DNA of 64,000 nt. It comes from Thermosynechococcaceae cyanobacterium YX3bin19 (lineage in GTDB: Bacteria > Cyanobacteriota > Cyanobacteriia > Thermosynechococcales > Thermosynechococcaceae). The notes beneath the pieces are model-generated. The model was not told the DNA's origin, did no database searches, and saw nothing but the letters and a program-made list of their open reading frames with translations. Shown here piece by piece: positions 10,599 through 19,793 of this stretch. Location: contig JAUJON010000001.1 in NCBI GenBank assembly GCA_030447595.1, forward strand, positions 46,794-110,793, given 5' to 3'. Both the position numbers and the translations under genes were made by a program. Numbering within the stretch: the first letter of the stretch is position 1; each line of letters opens with the position of its first letter.

Positions 10599-11054
10599 TC
10601 ATGAGCTAGAAACTCGCATGAGGGGCTGGCCGTACTCAACTGGCTCGCCGTTCTGGACTAAGATTTCGGTAATCCGGCCGTCCACCTCAGCCTCGATTTC
10701 ATTCATGAGTTTCATGGCTTCGATAATACAAACGGCTTGCCCGCGAGTGATGATGTCATCTACCTCAACAAAGGGAGACTCATCCGGGGTAGGGGAGCGA
10801 TAGAAGGTTCCTACCATGGGTGAGACAATCTCGATTCCTTTCTTGGTAAGGGTTACAGGGGCAGGTTCACTGCTGAGACTTGTAGATGGGCTACTGGTAG
10901 CAGTGGGTTGGATGGCAGGGAGTGTGGCTTCCCGCAGGCGTTCTCCTTTGCGGATGGTCAGTTCAAAATCGTTGCTTTTGAGCGTCAGCTCAGCAATGTC
11001 TGTCTGGCTCAGAATTGCTAGTAACTCACGTAGTTCATTGAGATCAAGTTGCAC
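10599..11054 (-). CDS. accB: Biotin carboxyl carrier protein of acetyl-CoA carboxylase
   Basis: AccB carries the biotin that shuttles carboxylate between biotin carboxylase and carboxyltransferase in fatty acid synthesis. The 151-residue protein has an N-terminal helical region ([23 protein letters not shown]), a Pro/Ser/Thr/Ala-rich flexible linker, and the C-terminal biotinyl domain starting [13 protein letters not shown]. The biotinylated lysine is in [15 protein letters not shown] and the thumb-like acidic loop is also present. It follows efp by 15 nt on the same strand, the classic cyanobacterial efp-accB pair, so co-transcription is likely. Confidence 0.96.
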   Translation of the reverse strand: MQLDLNELRELLAILSQTDIAELTLKSNDFELTIRKGERLREATLPAIQPTATSSPSTSLSSEPAPVTLTKKGIEIVSPMVGTFYRSPTPDESPFVEVDDIITRGQAVCIIEAMKLMNEIEAEVDGRITEILVQNGEPVEYGQPLMRVSSS

Positions 11055-11069
11055 AATTCTTCTAGCTCC

Positions 11070-11627
11070 CTATTCTCGGCCTTGATAAGAATCTGTGCGT
11101 GTATCAACTTTGATCCGCTCACCCACAGTAATAAATAGAGGAACCATCACCTGAGCCCCGGTTTCCACGATCGCGGGTTTCGTTCCACCGGTAGCGGTAT
11201 CGCCTTTGACCCCTGGATCGGTTTGGGTCACCTCCAGAACAACGGAAGTAGGTAGTTCGACTTCGATAACCTGTTCACCCCAGCGGATAACGTTGACCTC
11301 CATGCCTTCTTTGATGTATTTGACGCGATCACCTATCTGAGCGGCGCTGAGCCGAGATTCCTCATAGGTTTCCATATCCATAAAGACTAATTGGTCAGCC
11401 TCTTTGTAGGTATGCTGCATGGTACTTTTTTCCAGGTTTGCTTGGGGTACGGTTTCTCCCGCTCGGAAGGTTCGCTCTACCACGTTGCCGGTTTGAGCAT
11501 TCTTTAACTTTGTGCGGACAAACGCAGCTCCCTTACCTGGCTTAACGTGGAGGAACTCTACCACTCGCCATACTCCTCCGTCTAATTCAATGCTGACGCC
11601 GGGGCGAAAGTCATTACTGGAAATCAT
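11070..11627 (-). CDS. efp: Translation elongation factor P
   Basis: EF-P binds between the P and E sites of the ribosome and relieves stalling at polyproline stretches. The 185-residue protein has the usual three beta-barrel domains: the N-terminal KOW-like domain starting [22 protein letters not shown], the loop [17 protein letters not shown] with the tip lysine that can be modified in some bacteria, and C-terminal OB folds ending [16 protein letters not shown]. It is the first gene of the efp-accB unit. A gap of about 480 nt upstream contains its promoter. Confidence 0.97.
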   Translation of the reverse strand: MISSNDFRPGVSIELDGGVWRVVEFLHVKPGKGAAFVRTKLKNAQTGNVVERTFRAGETVPQANLEKSTMQHTYKEADQLVFMDMETYEESRLSAAQIGDRVKYIKEGMEVNVIRWGEQVIEVELPTSVVLEVTQTDPGVKGDTATGGTKPAIVETGAQVMVPLFITVGERIKVDTRTDSYQGRE

Positions 11628-12108
11628 AAGTCTTGATAGGCAATAATCAGCAACTCATTTTACAGCGGTTTACACAACGGTACATCACCGCTTAACCCTG
11701 GGGTACTCAAATTTCGGCACCGCTGCTTGAGACGATCTTAAAAATAGGACCGTAAACAGAATTGCAGGCCACTAGATGTTCCAGCGCTGCCTAGAAGATT
11801 CTCAGTGAAAGTATTTCTGGTTTTTTACTGCTGGCCCTCTTGCTAGACCCACCCCAGTAAAGCAGGAAGAAGATTGTCAAAAATCTGTACTTTTATGAAA
11901 AGAAGCAATTTGCTAAAAATTAAGTTAGCTTAAGTGCCTATCAAAGCTAGGGTTATCTGCCTAGCCCCTATTTGCTTTAGCGATTCGAGCGCATTTCATC
12001 TCTAAGTCCTGTACTAAGCTACCTTAGATGTTGTGGGTTTGTCCACGCTCCAAATCCAAAACGGCTTGAGCGCTCAATTTACTGGCAGGACTAAGGAACG
12101 ATGACGAC
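11628..12108. other. Divergent promoter region of efp and the DUF4230 gene
   Basis: These 481 nt separate two divergently transcribed genes. I see A/T-rich tracts around 11870-11930 but no convincing tRNA, riboswitch, terminator or conserved short ORF. A purine-rich AAGGAACGATG lies just before the DUF4230 start. Confidence 0.45.
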
Positions 12109-12809
12109 ATGAATTACGAGCCTCAGAAGCAGCGACAACAGCACGATCCGTCAGTGCTGTTCAGGAACGTGCTGCTGATAGCGGTGGCATTGCAGTAGCA
12201 ACGCTGCTCCTCTTGATCGGTACCTGGCGGACGGGAATTCACTTCTTCGATGATCTAAAGTCACTATTCAACCTACCGCAGCCAGCTCCTGAGGTTGACG
12301 TACACTCCATTGTTATCCAGCAAGTGCGCGGTTCTAGCGAGCTGACGACTACTGTTTTTACCATGCAGGCCATAGTCCCAACTAGGCAGGATATAGAGGT
12401 AGGAAACTTTATCGTCGGCACGACTAAATTGCTCTATATTGCTTATGGTGAGGTGAGAGCCGGAGTTGACTTGAGCGCTCTGGCAGCCGAGGACGTAACA
12501 GTGAGCAGTGATACCCTCCGCGTCCGCATTCCTCCGCCTCGTATCCTTGACAGCAAAATTGATGTGAATCGCTCTAAGGTGTATGACTATAACCGGGGCT
12601 TTTTGAACTTAGGACCAGACGTAGCACCAAAATTACAGACACTAGCAGAGCGAGAGGCGTTGCAAAAAATCGTTGCTGCTGCCTGTGCCGATGGAGTGCT
12701 AGAAAAAGCCAACAACCGAGCAAGGCTAGTTGTCACTCAACTATTGAAGCAAGGAGGCAACAAGGTTACCGTGGAAACTCAACCACCTTTACCTGATGTT
12801 TGCAAATAA
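12109..12809 (+). pseudogene. DUF4230 domain membrane protein, one frameshift near the N-terminus
   Basis: The ATG at 12109 opens MNYEPQKQRQQQHDPSV followed by a hydrophobic segment, but that frame stops near 12197. A +/-1 shift around 12190 restores the main frame: LLLIGTWRTGIHFF, then the DUF4230 core PAPEVDVHSIVIQQVRG, ELTTTVFTMQAIVPT, LLYIAYGEVRAGVDLS and KIDVNRSKVYDYNRG. The domain faces the periplasm behind a single N-terminal membrane helix. Its function is unknown. Apart from the one shift the gene has full length and a good C-terminus. Confidence 0.8.
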
Positions 12810-12810
12810 G

Positions 12811-12830
12811 GGTTTTGCTGCAACAAAACC
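12811..12830 (+). terminator. Weak hairpin after the DUF4230 gene
   Basis: GGTTTTG (12811-12817) pairs with CAAAACC (12824-12830) around a six-base loop, immediately after the stop. There is no T-run, so its role as a terminator is uncertain. Confidence 0.3.
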
Positions 12831-13031
12831 GAGCTATGACCTATTAAAGATCTGCCAGATGAGTTTGTCCTGAGATAGGGCTTGGAAATCGTTAAATCGC
12901 GGTGTTTAAAGGGTTTCCTAGCATGGCCAACCCGTTGGAAAGCAGATAAAGGCAGTAGTCCATGCCTTCCCTCTAGGTAGTTTGAATACAGGAAACTATT
13001 CAAACAGTAAGAATGAGCGGACTGAGTATGA

Positions 13032-13373
13032 CTAAGATTTAGTCGCTGTTGATTCGCGAATCATAGCCTGCCCCTTCTGCATCATAATCTGCCCCTGCTG
13101 CATCATTGCTTGGCCTTCCATTGCCCTCGCTGCATTGTTCTGCATCATGCCACCTTGCTGCATCATGGTTTCACCTTGTTTCACCATGGCTTCGCCATCC
13201 TTTCTCATCATCATCGTGCTGTCTTTCGGCATCTTGAAATCTCTAGATGTAGCCTCGACAACAGTAGAGGCAGCAGTAGGACCTGTCTGGTTGTCTCCAG
13301 AGGTGCTACAGGCAGTCAAACTGACGGTTAGCAGAAGGACGATAAAAATTACATTCCAGTTCATAGGTTTCAA
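13032..13373 (-). CDS. Methionine-rich repeat lipoprotein
   Basis: A 113-residue protein with a lipoprotein signal peptide: hydrophobic FIVLLLTVSLTAC, lipobox LTAC with the cysteine near residue 22. After a Ser/Thr-rich spacer, the second half is a near-tandem seven-residue repeat of the type QxGxxMM (KDGEAMV, KQGETMM, EGQAMM, QQGQIMM, QKGQAMI), with about 14 methionines in 60 residues and no Cys or His there. Such Met clusters can bind soft metals such as Cu(I) or act as oxidisable sinks. Neither is proven here. It sits just downstream of a two-component system, separated by about 25 nt and on the same strand. Confidence 0.75.
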   Translation of the reverse strand: MKPMNWNVIFIVLLLTVSLTACSTSGDNQTGPTAASTVVEATSRDFKMPKDSTMMMRKDGEAMVKQGETMMQQGGMMQNNAARAMEGQAMMQQGQIMMQKGQAMIRESTATKS

Positions 13374-13398
13374 GTATTTGGGAAGATATCATCAGCAG

Positions 13399-14088
13399 CT
13401 AGGAGCTGCGGGAGGGGTCTCGCAACACATACCCAACACCTCGCACTGTTTGAATCAGGCGCTTTTCTTGGTTGGCTTCTAGTTTAAGTCGTAAGTAGCG
13501 AATGTAGACTTCAATGATATTGGAATCGCCCATAAAGTCATAGCCCCAGACCTGTTCTAGAATCTGATCGCGAGTGATTACCTACTGGGGATGGACCAGC
13601 AAATAGTCCAGTAAGTCAAACTCTTTTGCGGTCAGTTCAATCAAGCGATCGCCGCGATGAACTTCTCGGGTCCGTCGATTCAAGCGCAGGTCGGCAAACT
13701 GCAGTATATCTGGACCTGTTTCCGAAGTGCGGCGCAGGTGAGCCCGCACCCTAGCCAACAACTCTTCAATGCTGAAAGGCTTGACCACGTAGTCATCGGC
13801 GCCGGCATCTAAACCCAACACGCGATCGCTCACATCATCTTTTGCTGTTAATAAAATAATTGAGACTTTATCGCCTGTTGTTCGCAGCCTCCGGCAAACT
13901 TCCAGACCAGATAGCCCGGGAAGCAACCAATCTAGGATGATCAGATCGGGTTGCAAATCGCGTGCTGCCGTCAGTCCTGCTAACCCATCATGGACGACGC
14001 TGACTTGATAGGCTTCATAGCTCAGTTCCAACTCAATCATCCGGGCTAGTTTGGCTTCATCTTCAACGAGCAAGATATGAGCAGTCAT
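13399..14088 (-). pseudogene. OmpR-family response regulator with one in-frame UAG
   Basis: Receiver domain MTAHILLVEDEAKLARMIE with the phosphoacceptor Asp in LIILDWLLPG and the conserved Lys in DYVVKPF, followed by a winged-helix DNA-binding domain (ELTAKEFDLLDYLL, then GYVLRDPS at the end). The frame is interrupted by a TAG at 13582-13584 right after LLVHPQ, but the same frame continues for another 60 codons ([26 protein letters not shown]...) to a stop at 13399-13401. Family members usually have a Gln at or near this place, so a CAG to TAG change explains it. If real, the protein loses its recognition helix. Its start overlaps the end of the kinase gene by 4 nt (ATGA). Confidence 0.85.
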
Positions 14089-15566
14089 GGATTTGGGGAT
14101 TGGGCTGGTAAGGTAACTGTAAACATGCTACCTTCCCCCACTTTGGAGCGAACTGCAACCCGACCCCCCATTCCCTCTACCAGCGTTTTCACAATAGAGA
14201 GTCCTAAGCCGTAGCCCCCCGAGAGATCTAAACTACTCCTATTACTGGAACGAGCCCTGGCTTCATCGACCCGGTAGAAACGCTCAAAAATGCGAGTTTG
14301 TTGTTGCAGCGGAATACCCTGCCCGCGATCGCTGACCTGAATGATTACTTCTTCGTCTGTCTGAATAAACATCACCGTGACAGGCTGACTGGGGTCAGAG
14401 TACTTCAAGGCATTAGCAATCAGGTTCAGGAGAACTTGCTTCAGGCGATTTTCGTCCGCTATCACTTCTACTAGAAACGGGGCGGCATCAATGATGATTT
14501 CCTGATCACTAAACTGCTTCGCCATCCCGACAACTTCAACCACAAGATCGTTTAGCACCAAGGGTTTTAATTGGAAGTGCATGATGCCACTGTCTGCCCG
14601 GGCTAATTCAAGCAAGTCCTGTAGTAAGCGGATGGTGCGATTTGCTTCTGAAGAGGCAATTTGCAACGCTTCTCGTTGGGGCTCAGTCAGGTTGCCCCCC
14701 CGCCTTAAGGTACTTTGCAAGTAACCATGAACAATTGTTAAAGGGGTCCGCAACTCGTGGGAGACATTGCCCACAAATTGTCGCTGCTGCTCCCAGGCTG
14801 CCGACAGGCGCAATAGCATTGTGTTAAAGGTTTGAGCTAATTCCTTGACTTCGCTGGGAGGATGTTCTAGGTGCATTTGCACTTGCCCTAGGTCGTTTGC
14901 CGAGATTGCTGCAGCCATTTGGCTCATCTGCCGTAGGGGCTGGAGCGATCGCTCGACATACAGAGCAATGACGACTGTTATCGCAATGATGACCGAGATA
15001 CAGATGATGCCCAAGTTACGGACCATGATCATCAGCTGGACTTGGTCGCTGGTGATATCCTGAGCTACATTAAGCTGGCCGAGAATTTTGCCTTTTGCTT
15101 TTAGGGGGCTACTCGATAGAATGAGGTAGCGTTCGTTAACGGTAGCCACCAGTGGTTGGCTCGGCATTTCTAAACCAGCCATGAGTTGAGCCGGAATATT
15201 CATGTAGGGACCCTTTAATGTCTCAGACTGAGCCAGAACAGTCCCGTCAGAACGATTAACCCATATAAACAAGTTGGGTGTTGCTAGATTATCGATCGCC
15301 TTTTTTAGGCCTACCTCTAGGGGCACCATTTCGGTATAGAGGGTAACGTCGCGGGGAAACCGTTCAATAATATTCACGGCACCTTGCCTATGAGAATTGA
15401 CAAGAGTCTGGTACATTTGCCAGCTTGTCAAGGCCGCAAGGCTGCCTAATCCTAAGATTGAGACGGCGGTAATTCCTACTGTAAGACGAAATTGTAGCGA
15501 GAGTGGATCAATTCGCTTTCTGAGGCGACTGGCGGCTTGAAGAAAATCGACCACAAATTTATTCAA
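14085..15566 (-). CDS. Membrane sensor histidine kinase
   Basis: A 493-residue classical sensor. Transmembrane helix 1 lies at about residues 28-50 and helix 2 at about 185-208, bracketing a periplasmic sensor of about 130 residues. A HAMP linker, a HisKA domain with the phospho-accepting His in VGNVSHELRTPLTIV, and a HATPase domain with N box NLIANALKYS and G boxes SDRGQGIPL and GGYGLGLSIV follow. It is translationally coupled (ATGA) to the downstream response regulator. Architecture and pairing resemble the cyanobacterial RppB/NrsS/CopS group that responds to redox state or metals, but the ligand cannot be read from sequence. Transcription starts in the roughly 190-nt gap upstream. Confidence 0.93.
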   Translation of the reverse strand: MNKFVVDFLQAASRLRKRIDPLSLQFRLTVGITAVSILGLGSLAALTSWQMYQTLVNSHRQGAVNIIERFPRDVTLYTEMVPLEVGLKKAIDNLATPNLFIWVNRSDGTVLAQSETLKGPYMNIPAQLMAGLEMPSQPLVATVNERYLILSSSPLKAKGKILGQLNVAQDITSDQVQLMIMVRNLGIICISVIIAITVVIALYVERSLQPLRQMSQMAAAISANDLGQVQMHLEHPPSEVKELAQTFNTMLLRLSAAWEQQRQFVGNVSHELRTPLTIVHGYLQSTLRRGGNLTEPQREALQIASSEANRTIRLLQDLLELARADSGIMHFQLKPLVLNDLVVEVVGMAKQFSDQEIIIDAAPFLVEVIADENRLKQVLLNLIANALKYSDPSQPVTVMFIQTDEEVIIQVSDRGQGIPLQQQTRIFERFYRVDEARARSSNRSSLDLSGGYGLGLSIVKTLVEGMGGRVAVRSKVGEGSMFTVTLPAQSPNP

Positions 15567-15759
15567 AAACGAAACATTCTAATTGATAAATTTTGTTAAT
15601 TTCAGCCTAGCAATAAATTCTGAGAAACTACTAAGTGACAAGTAAGTAACAAGTAAGAAAGCTAAAATCAAAGTCGCTTTATGATGGGTTTTCGACTTTC
15701 AAATATCAACCTTTGTTCATGCCTACCTAGGTGCACATCAGTACTCAGATGGCGGGCTG

Positions 15760-16485
15760 TCACATTGGCTTTTCCTGAGAAATTTGCTCTAAAGCTTTCT
15801 TGGCGATCCGGGTGACGTACACAGTCACTGCAACCGTTGCCAGCAAACCCATTGTATAAAAGACCCACCTGGCTGGGGCTATGGGCTGTCCTCCAGTACC
15901 GAGCATAGCGAGACTGCCTGCTAGGGAACCTAGGTAAACGTATAGCACTGTCCCTGGTGTGATCCCAATCCAGGTTAGCAAGAAGTAGTCTTTGAAGGAT
16001 ACCTGGGTAAGTGCCAAAGGCGTAGTTCAGTAGGTTAAAAAGGAAAATTGAGATAGTCGCGTGAGTCCAACAATTTTCCAACCTTCCCTAGCAACAGCCT
16101 CATCTATCGCTTTGAACTTTCTCTGCCCTCAACGTGCTTCTCAACCCAGCCCCGTGCTAAATACCGTCCTACCAGAAAAGCGGCTGTAGCACCGATAGTA
16201 GCACCAATAGAAACATAGATTGATCCTAAAACCACGCCAAAAAGCAGCCCAGCTCCTAAAGTCAAGATCGAGCCGGGAATAAACAGGAAGCGTGGCCAGA
16301 ATATAGATGACAATAAACGCTACAGGACCCCAGGGGCCAAGGCCAGCAATCCAATCCAACAGGCTCGTTAAAAACTCCTGGACGTTAAAGTACCTGGCTG
16401 TAGCTATCAGAGCAGTAATCAGGATCATCCAGCAGAACAATTTCAGGACTGTTACTCCGCCGTGGATTGGTCTTTCAGTCATCAT
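15760..16485 (-). pseudogene. TVP38/TMEM64 (VTT/DedA-like) membrane protein, frameshifted
   Basis: Three overlapping frames reconstruct one multi-pass inner-membrane protein. Frame one is MTERPIHGG... with helix LKLFCWMILITALIATA and then WIAGLGPWGPVAFIVIYILATL. Frame two contains the VTT signature PGSILTLGAGLLFGVVLGSIYV with ATIGATAAFLVGRYLAR. Frame three covers TQVSFKDYFLLTWIGITPGTVLYVYLGSLAGS and a final helix, ending SQEKPM. Shifts lie near 16300 and 16020-16110. VTT proteins are implicated in lipid scrambling or transport. No segment appears lost. Confidence 0.85.
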
Positions 16486-16719
16486 TCATTTCAGTTGCTT
16501 GCTTAAGGATAAACGCCTCTGTGGGTTTTCCCCCAGAAAAGCTCTCTCAACCGAAGCTAGTACCATGCTCTTAGCAGCATTCCATCTTTCTCTAGCTCAC
16601 TATCAGTTCAGCTCCGGCAAAGCTGGACTTTCAAGGATTTTTTGTATAGTTTTTCTGTACCTTTAGAAGCTTTTGGGGTCGATATCAATCGAGTACTTTG
16701 ACACTTTTACTAATTTGGC

Positions 16720-17565
16720 ATGATTCTTCATGAGCTTGCGGTGATTATCCCAGTCGCTCCTGGAGAAGCAGCATGGCCTTGCTTAATGGCTGATCTTAAA
16801 GATTGCCGCTGGAAGCTGAGATTCTACTGGTCAGTCCAGAACTACCCGCCAAGCCCCTGCAGTACTTACTTGACGATCTAGCCTCAAGGAATGTGCGATG
16901 GCTGCAAAGCCGCAAAGGGGCGAGGACGCCAGCTAAATGCCGGAGCCAATGCTACACACAAGCCCTATCTCTGGTTTCTCCACGCAGACTCTCGGCTGGC
17001 TGAATCAGCGCTACATAAACTGGAACAGTCACTCCAGCAGCAGCCGGAGGCGCTGCACTACTTTTAATTTGTCATTCTTGAATGATGGACCTGCCTTAAC
17101 GGCCATAAATGCCGTGGGGTTTGGTTTCGGTCTCATTTCTTTGGCTTGCCCTTCGGAGACCAAGGGTTTTGCCTGGCTCGCAAGCTGTGGGAGAAACTGA
17201 GTGGCTTCCGCGAAAGATGCGAGTTATGGCGAAGATCATCTTTTGGTTTGGCAAGCCCGATACCAAGGAATTAAGCTGCACTGCACCGGAGGATTAATCA
17301 AAACGAGTGCCCGTAGGTACCGAGAAAATGGCTGGGGGATGACCACTTCACTCATCTTGCTCTCACAGCAAAACAAGCGTTCCCAGAAGGTTGGGAAATT
17401 ACTCAAAGCCCGCTTTCATCTTTGGCCCTTCGATCCCTTAAGCAAGCAGCAGCGGAACTGGATGTATCCGCGATCGCCCAGGCGAGGAATAAAATAATGC
17501 GATCGCAATCGCCCCAGCTAGTCAATAATCTTTCTTTAGGGAGAGGCTTTTTAATCTCACGTTAA
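16720..17565 (+). pseudogene. Family 2 glycosyltransferase (TIGR04283-like), heavily frameshifted
   Basis: The family is recovered only by joining frames: HELAVIIPVAPGEAAWPCLMADLK from the ATG at 16720, then PLEAEILLVSPELP, RGRQLNAGANATHKPYLWFLHADSRL (GT-A fold with the DXS/DXD-like HADS metal motif), SHFFGLPFGDQGFCLARKLWE, and DASYGEDHLLVWQARYQGI with SARRYRENGW. At least five shifts are needed. The 3' limit is approximate; a compatible frame ends at about 17565. The related family transfers sugars in envelope or arsenosugar-like pathways. The acceptor is unknown here. Confidence 0.65.
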
Positions 17566-17774
17566 TCTAGAAGCAGGATCTGTGGGTGTACGATGAATGG
17601 TTACAGTGGACAATAAATGATTTTTTACTGAGAAATTAGTGAGAAACTTTTAATGTCTTACTCAATCAACTCTTAAGATGACCTTGCAGACTAGCCTATA
17701 GCTGACTTAGACGGTTTTTTTGAAGCCCCTCAACCTTTCTGACAACGGCTGTTGTAAAGCGATATTGGTGAGCA

Positions 17775-18377
17775 ATGACATCAACTGCTAAACGAGCCCG
17801 ACGCCAACCGGCACCCAAACAGGCTACACTGGCAAAAATTTTTCACTGGCTGAACATCATTGGCCTGCTATTGATGATTACCAGTGGACTCCAGATTTAC
17901 AATGCCAATCCCGTCTTTGGTGGCCGAGGGGGCTGGTCTTTTCCTGACCTGTTTTTGCTGGGGGGTGGGCTTGCCAACGGCAGACACTGGCACTTTGCTG
18001 CCATGTGGCTGTTTTCGCTGAATCTACTGGGGTTAGGCATCTACATTTTTACTACCCAACGGTGGAAACAACGTTTCGTTAGTTCCGGGGACCTGAAAGC
18101 ACTCCGAGTGAGTCAAAATCAAAAGCGCAAAACCTATTCCTGGCATCGGTTAGTTTACACAGCAATCATTCCCATCTTGCTCCTGGCTGTGCTGAGCGGC
18201 ATAGGGATGTACAAGCCAGCTCAGTTTCCCTGGATTGTTGGCATGTTCGGCAGTTGGCAGGCACTACGGATTGTTCACTTTATTACCGTACCGACGGTGG
18301 CAGTCTTCACACTGGTCCACTCCCTGCTGGGTCTCAAGGTAGGCGGCCAACGGCTGCTCCGATCAATTTTTTGGTAG
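17775..18377 (+). CDS. Cytochrome b/b6-type membrane protein
   Basis: A 200-residue, four-helix b-type cytochrome of the Ni,Fe-hydrogenase/formate dehydrogenase cytochrome b superfamily. Likely haem-ligating histidines are in KIFHWLNIIG (helix 1), RHWHFAAMW (helix 2), SWHRLVYTA (helix 3) and RIVHFITVP / TLVHSLLG (helix 4). It would pass electrons between the membrane quinone pool and a periplasmic partner. The next gene, a secreted molybdopterin oxidoreductase, starts 8 nt after its stop, so this is probably the partner's membrane anchor, analogous to MsrQ for MsrP though of a different family. Confidence 0.88.
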   Translation: MTSTAKRARRQPAPKQATLAKIFHWLNIIGLLLMITSGLQIYNANPVFGGRGGWSFPDLFLLGGGLANGRHWHFAAMWLFSLNLLGLGIYIFTTQRWKQRFVSSGDLKALRVSQNQKRKTYSWHRLVYTAIIPILLLAVLSGIGMYKPAQFPWIVGMFGSWQALRIVHFITVPTVAVFTLVHSLLGLKVGGQRLLRSIFW

Positions 18378-18385
18378 AGGTCTCT

Positions 18386-19108
18386 ATGCATCAGATAACA
18401 GGTCAGCCTGGTAGCTTACCCCGCCGGCGATTTCTTCAACTCTCTGGGCTCTCCGGTATCGGTCTCCTCCTGGGTGGCTGTGGGTCTACCCTGTTTGCAG
18501 AGAAGGTCGGCGAAACCTTTGAACCCCTGAACCAGAGGCTAGAGATCTTATTATTCAAACCCCAAACCCCTGTACCAGAATTTTCACCCAGCGCGATCGA
18601 GCCAGATGCCCTGTTGGTGAATACATTTGGAGAAACGCCGAGACTGAACCCAGCAACATTTCGTTTAATTATTGACGGTGAGGTGAACAATCCTCTCACT
18701 ATCAGTATGGTTGAGCTCCGGCAGATGCCTTTGACTTCAATGATCATTCGCCATGTCTGCGTCGAGGGTTGGGCAGCAGTCGTCCAGTGGGGCGGCGTCC
18801 GGCTGCCGGATCTGATGCGCCTGGTTCAGCCCAAGAATAGTGCTCGCTACGTTTACTTTGAGTCAGCGGATGGTTATTCAGAAAGCTGGGATCTTGCTTC
18901 TGCCTTACATCCCCAAACCCTAATGGCTTACCAGAAAAACGGGCAACCCTTGCCTGTTGAGAATGGGGCCCCACTTCGTCTGGCTTCTCCAATCAAATTG
19001 GGATACAAGCAAAGTAAGTGGGTGACTCGGATTACGTTGGTTAACGAGTTGATGCCCTCTAGAGGCTATTGGGAGGACCGGGGCTACGACTGGTATGCAG
19101 GACTTTAA
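18386..19108 (+). CDS. Tat-exported molybdopterin-dependent oxidoreductase (sulfite oxidase/MsrP fold)
   Basis: A 240-residue protein with a twin-arginine-type signal (PRRRFLQLSGLSGIGLLLGGCG) that also contains a lipobox-like LGGC, so it may be exported folded and lipid-anchored. The sulfite-oxidase-type molybdopterin domain shows LIIDGEVNNPLTISM, ELRQMPLTS, the Mo-coordinating Cys in IRHVCVEGWAAVVQW, GVRLPDLM and the end GYKQSKWVTRITLV. I start at the ATG 18386; an upstream extension would overlap the cytochrome gene. The natural substrate is not known: methionine sulfoxide, sulfite and other oxides are all possible. Confidence 0.88.
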   Translation: MHQITGQPGSLPRRRFLQLSGLSGIGLLLGGCGSTLFAEKVGETFEPLNQRLEILLFKPQTPVPEFSPSAIEPDALLVNTFGETPRLNPATFRLIIDGEVNNPLTISMVELRQMPLTSMIIRHVCVEGWAAVVQWGGVRLPDLMRLVQPKNSARYVYFESADGYSESWDLASALHPQTLMAYQKNGQPLPVENGAPLRLASPIKLGYKQSKWVTRITLVNELMPSRGYWEDRGYDWYAGL

Positions 19109-19185
19109 GTGCTATTGAGTTTAGTCGCCAGAATCGTTTGCAGATCCAAAAAACTGATTGAAGACTTGGTACTAAAGGAGATGGC

Positions 19186-19788
19186 ATGGATAAGTCTTTG
19201 CTGCGGCGACGACAGTTACTTCTGTATTTTGGATTAGGGGTTGTGGGAGCAGGTAGCTTTGCTGCTCTGCGCGGTAGTAGCTTCAAGAAAGATGCCGCCA
19301 CTCCAGCTGCTACTAGGAGGGATACTGCTACCTCTGCTGCTCCCCCGTTGCCAAAACGTCAGCCTTTAGCTGAATTTCAGGGAATTAGCCAGTGGCTAAA
19401 TTCTTCCCCACTAACTATTGCCGAGCTGAAAGGCAATGTGGTGCTGCTGCAGTTCTGGACATTTGGCTGTAGCGTCTGCCAGCTCACCCTGCCTCACGTT
19501 ACCCGTTGGCATCGGCAGTATGAGGCACAAGGACTGAAGGTGATCGGAGTCCATACCCCTGAGTTCCCCTATGAGCGTGATATCAACAGTATCAAAAGGG
19601 CAGTGAAGCAGGCCCAGATTGCCTATCCTGTTCCGATTGATAATGAACTGAAGACCTGGAAAGCCTATGAAGAACGGTTCTGGCCGCATCTATACTTAGC
19701 AGACCGTGACGGCATTATCCGGTTCGACTATGCTGGGGCTGGGGCCTATAACGAGACCGAACAGGCTATCCGCACACTCCTAGGGTAA
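19186..19788 (+). CDS. Periplasmic thioredoxin-like (TlpA/ResA-type) protein
   Basis: A 200-residue protein with a basic N-terminus and membrane anchor (LLRRRQLLLYFGLGVVGAG), an Ala/Thr/Pro-rich linker, and a thioredoxin fold with active-site motif FWTFGCSVCQLTLPHV (CxxC, about residues 95-98). The cis-Pro region is in ERFWPHLYLADRDG. Proteins of this type reduce disulfides or sulfenic acids outside the cytoplasm and are often fed by a CcdA/DsbD-like membrane partner, which is exactly the next gene, 5 nt downstream. The 77-nt gap before it contains AAAGGAGAT next to the ATG. Confidence 0.9.
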   Translation: MDKSLLRRRQLLLYFGLGVVGAGSFAALRGSSFKKDAATPAATRRDTATSAAPPLPKRQPLAEFQGISQWLNSSPLTIAELKGNVVLLQFWTFGCSVCQLTLPHVTRWHRQYEAQGLKVIGVHTPEFPYERDINSIKRAVKQAQIAYPVPIDNELKTWKAYEERFWPHLYLADRDGIIRFDYAGAGAYNETEQAIRTLLG

Positions 19789-19793
19789 AGCCT

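Noticed and set aside
13399..14088. Reassignment of UAG to an amino acid
   Set aside because: Only one gene shows an in-frame UAG. Other genes end normally with TAG or use it as a terminator, for example the GerMN gene.
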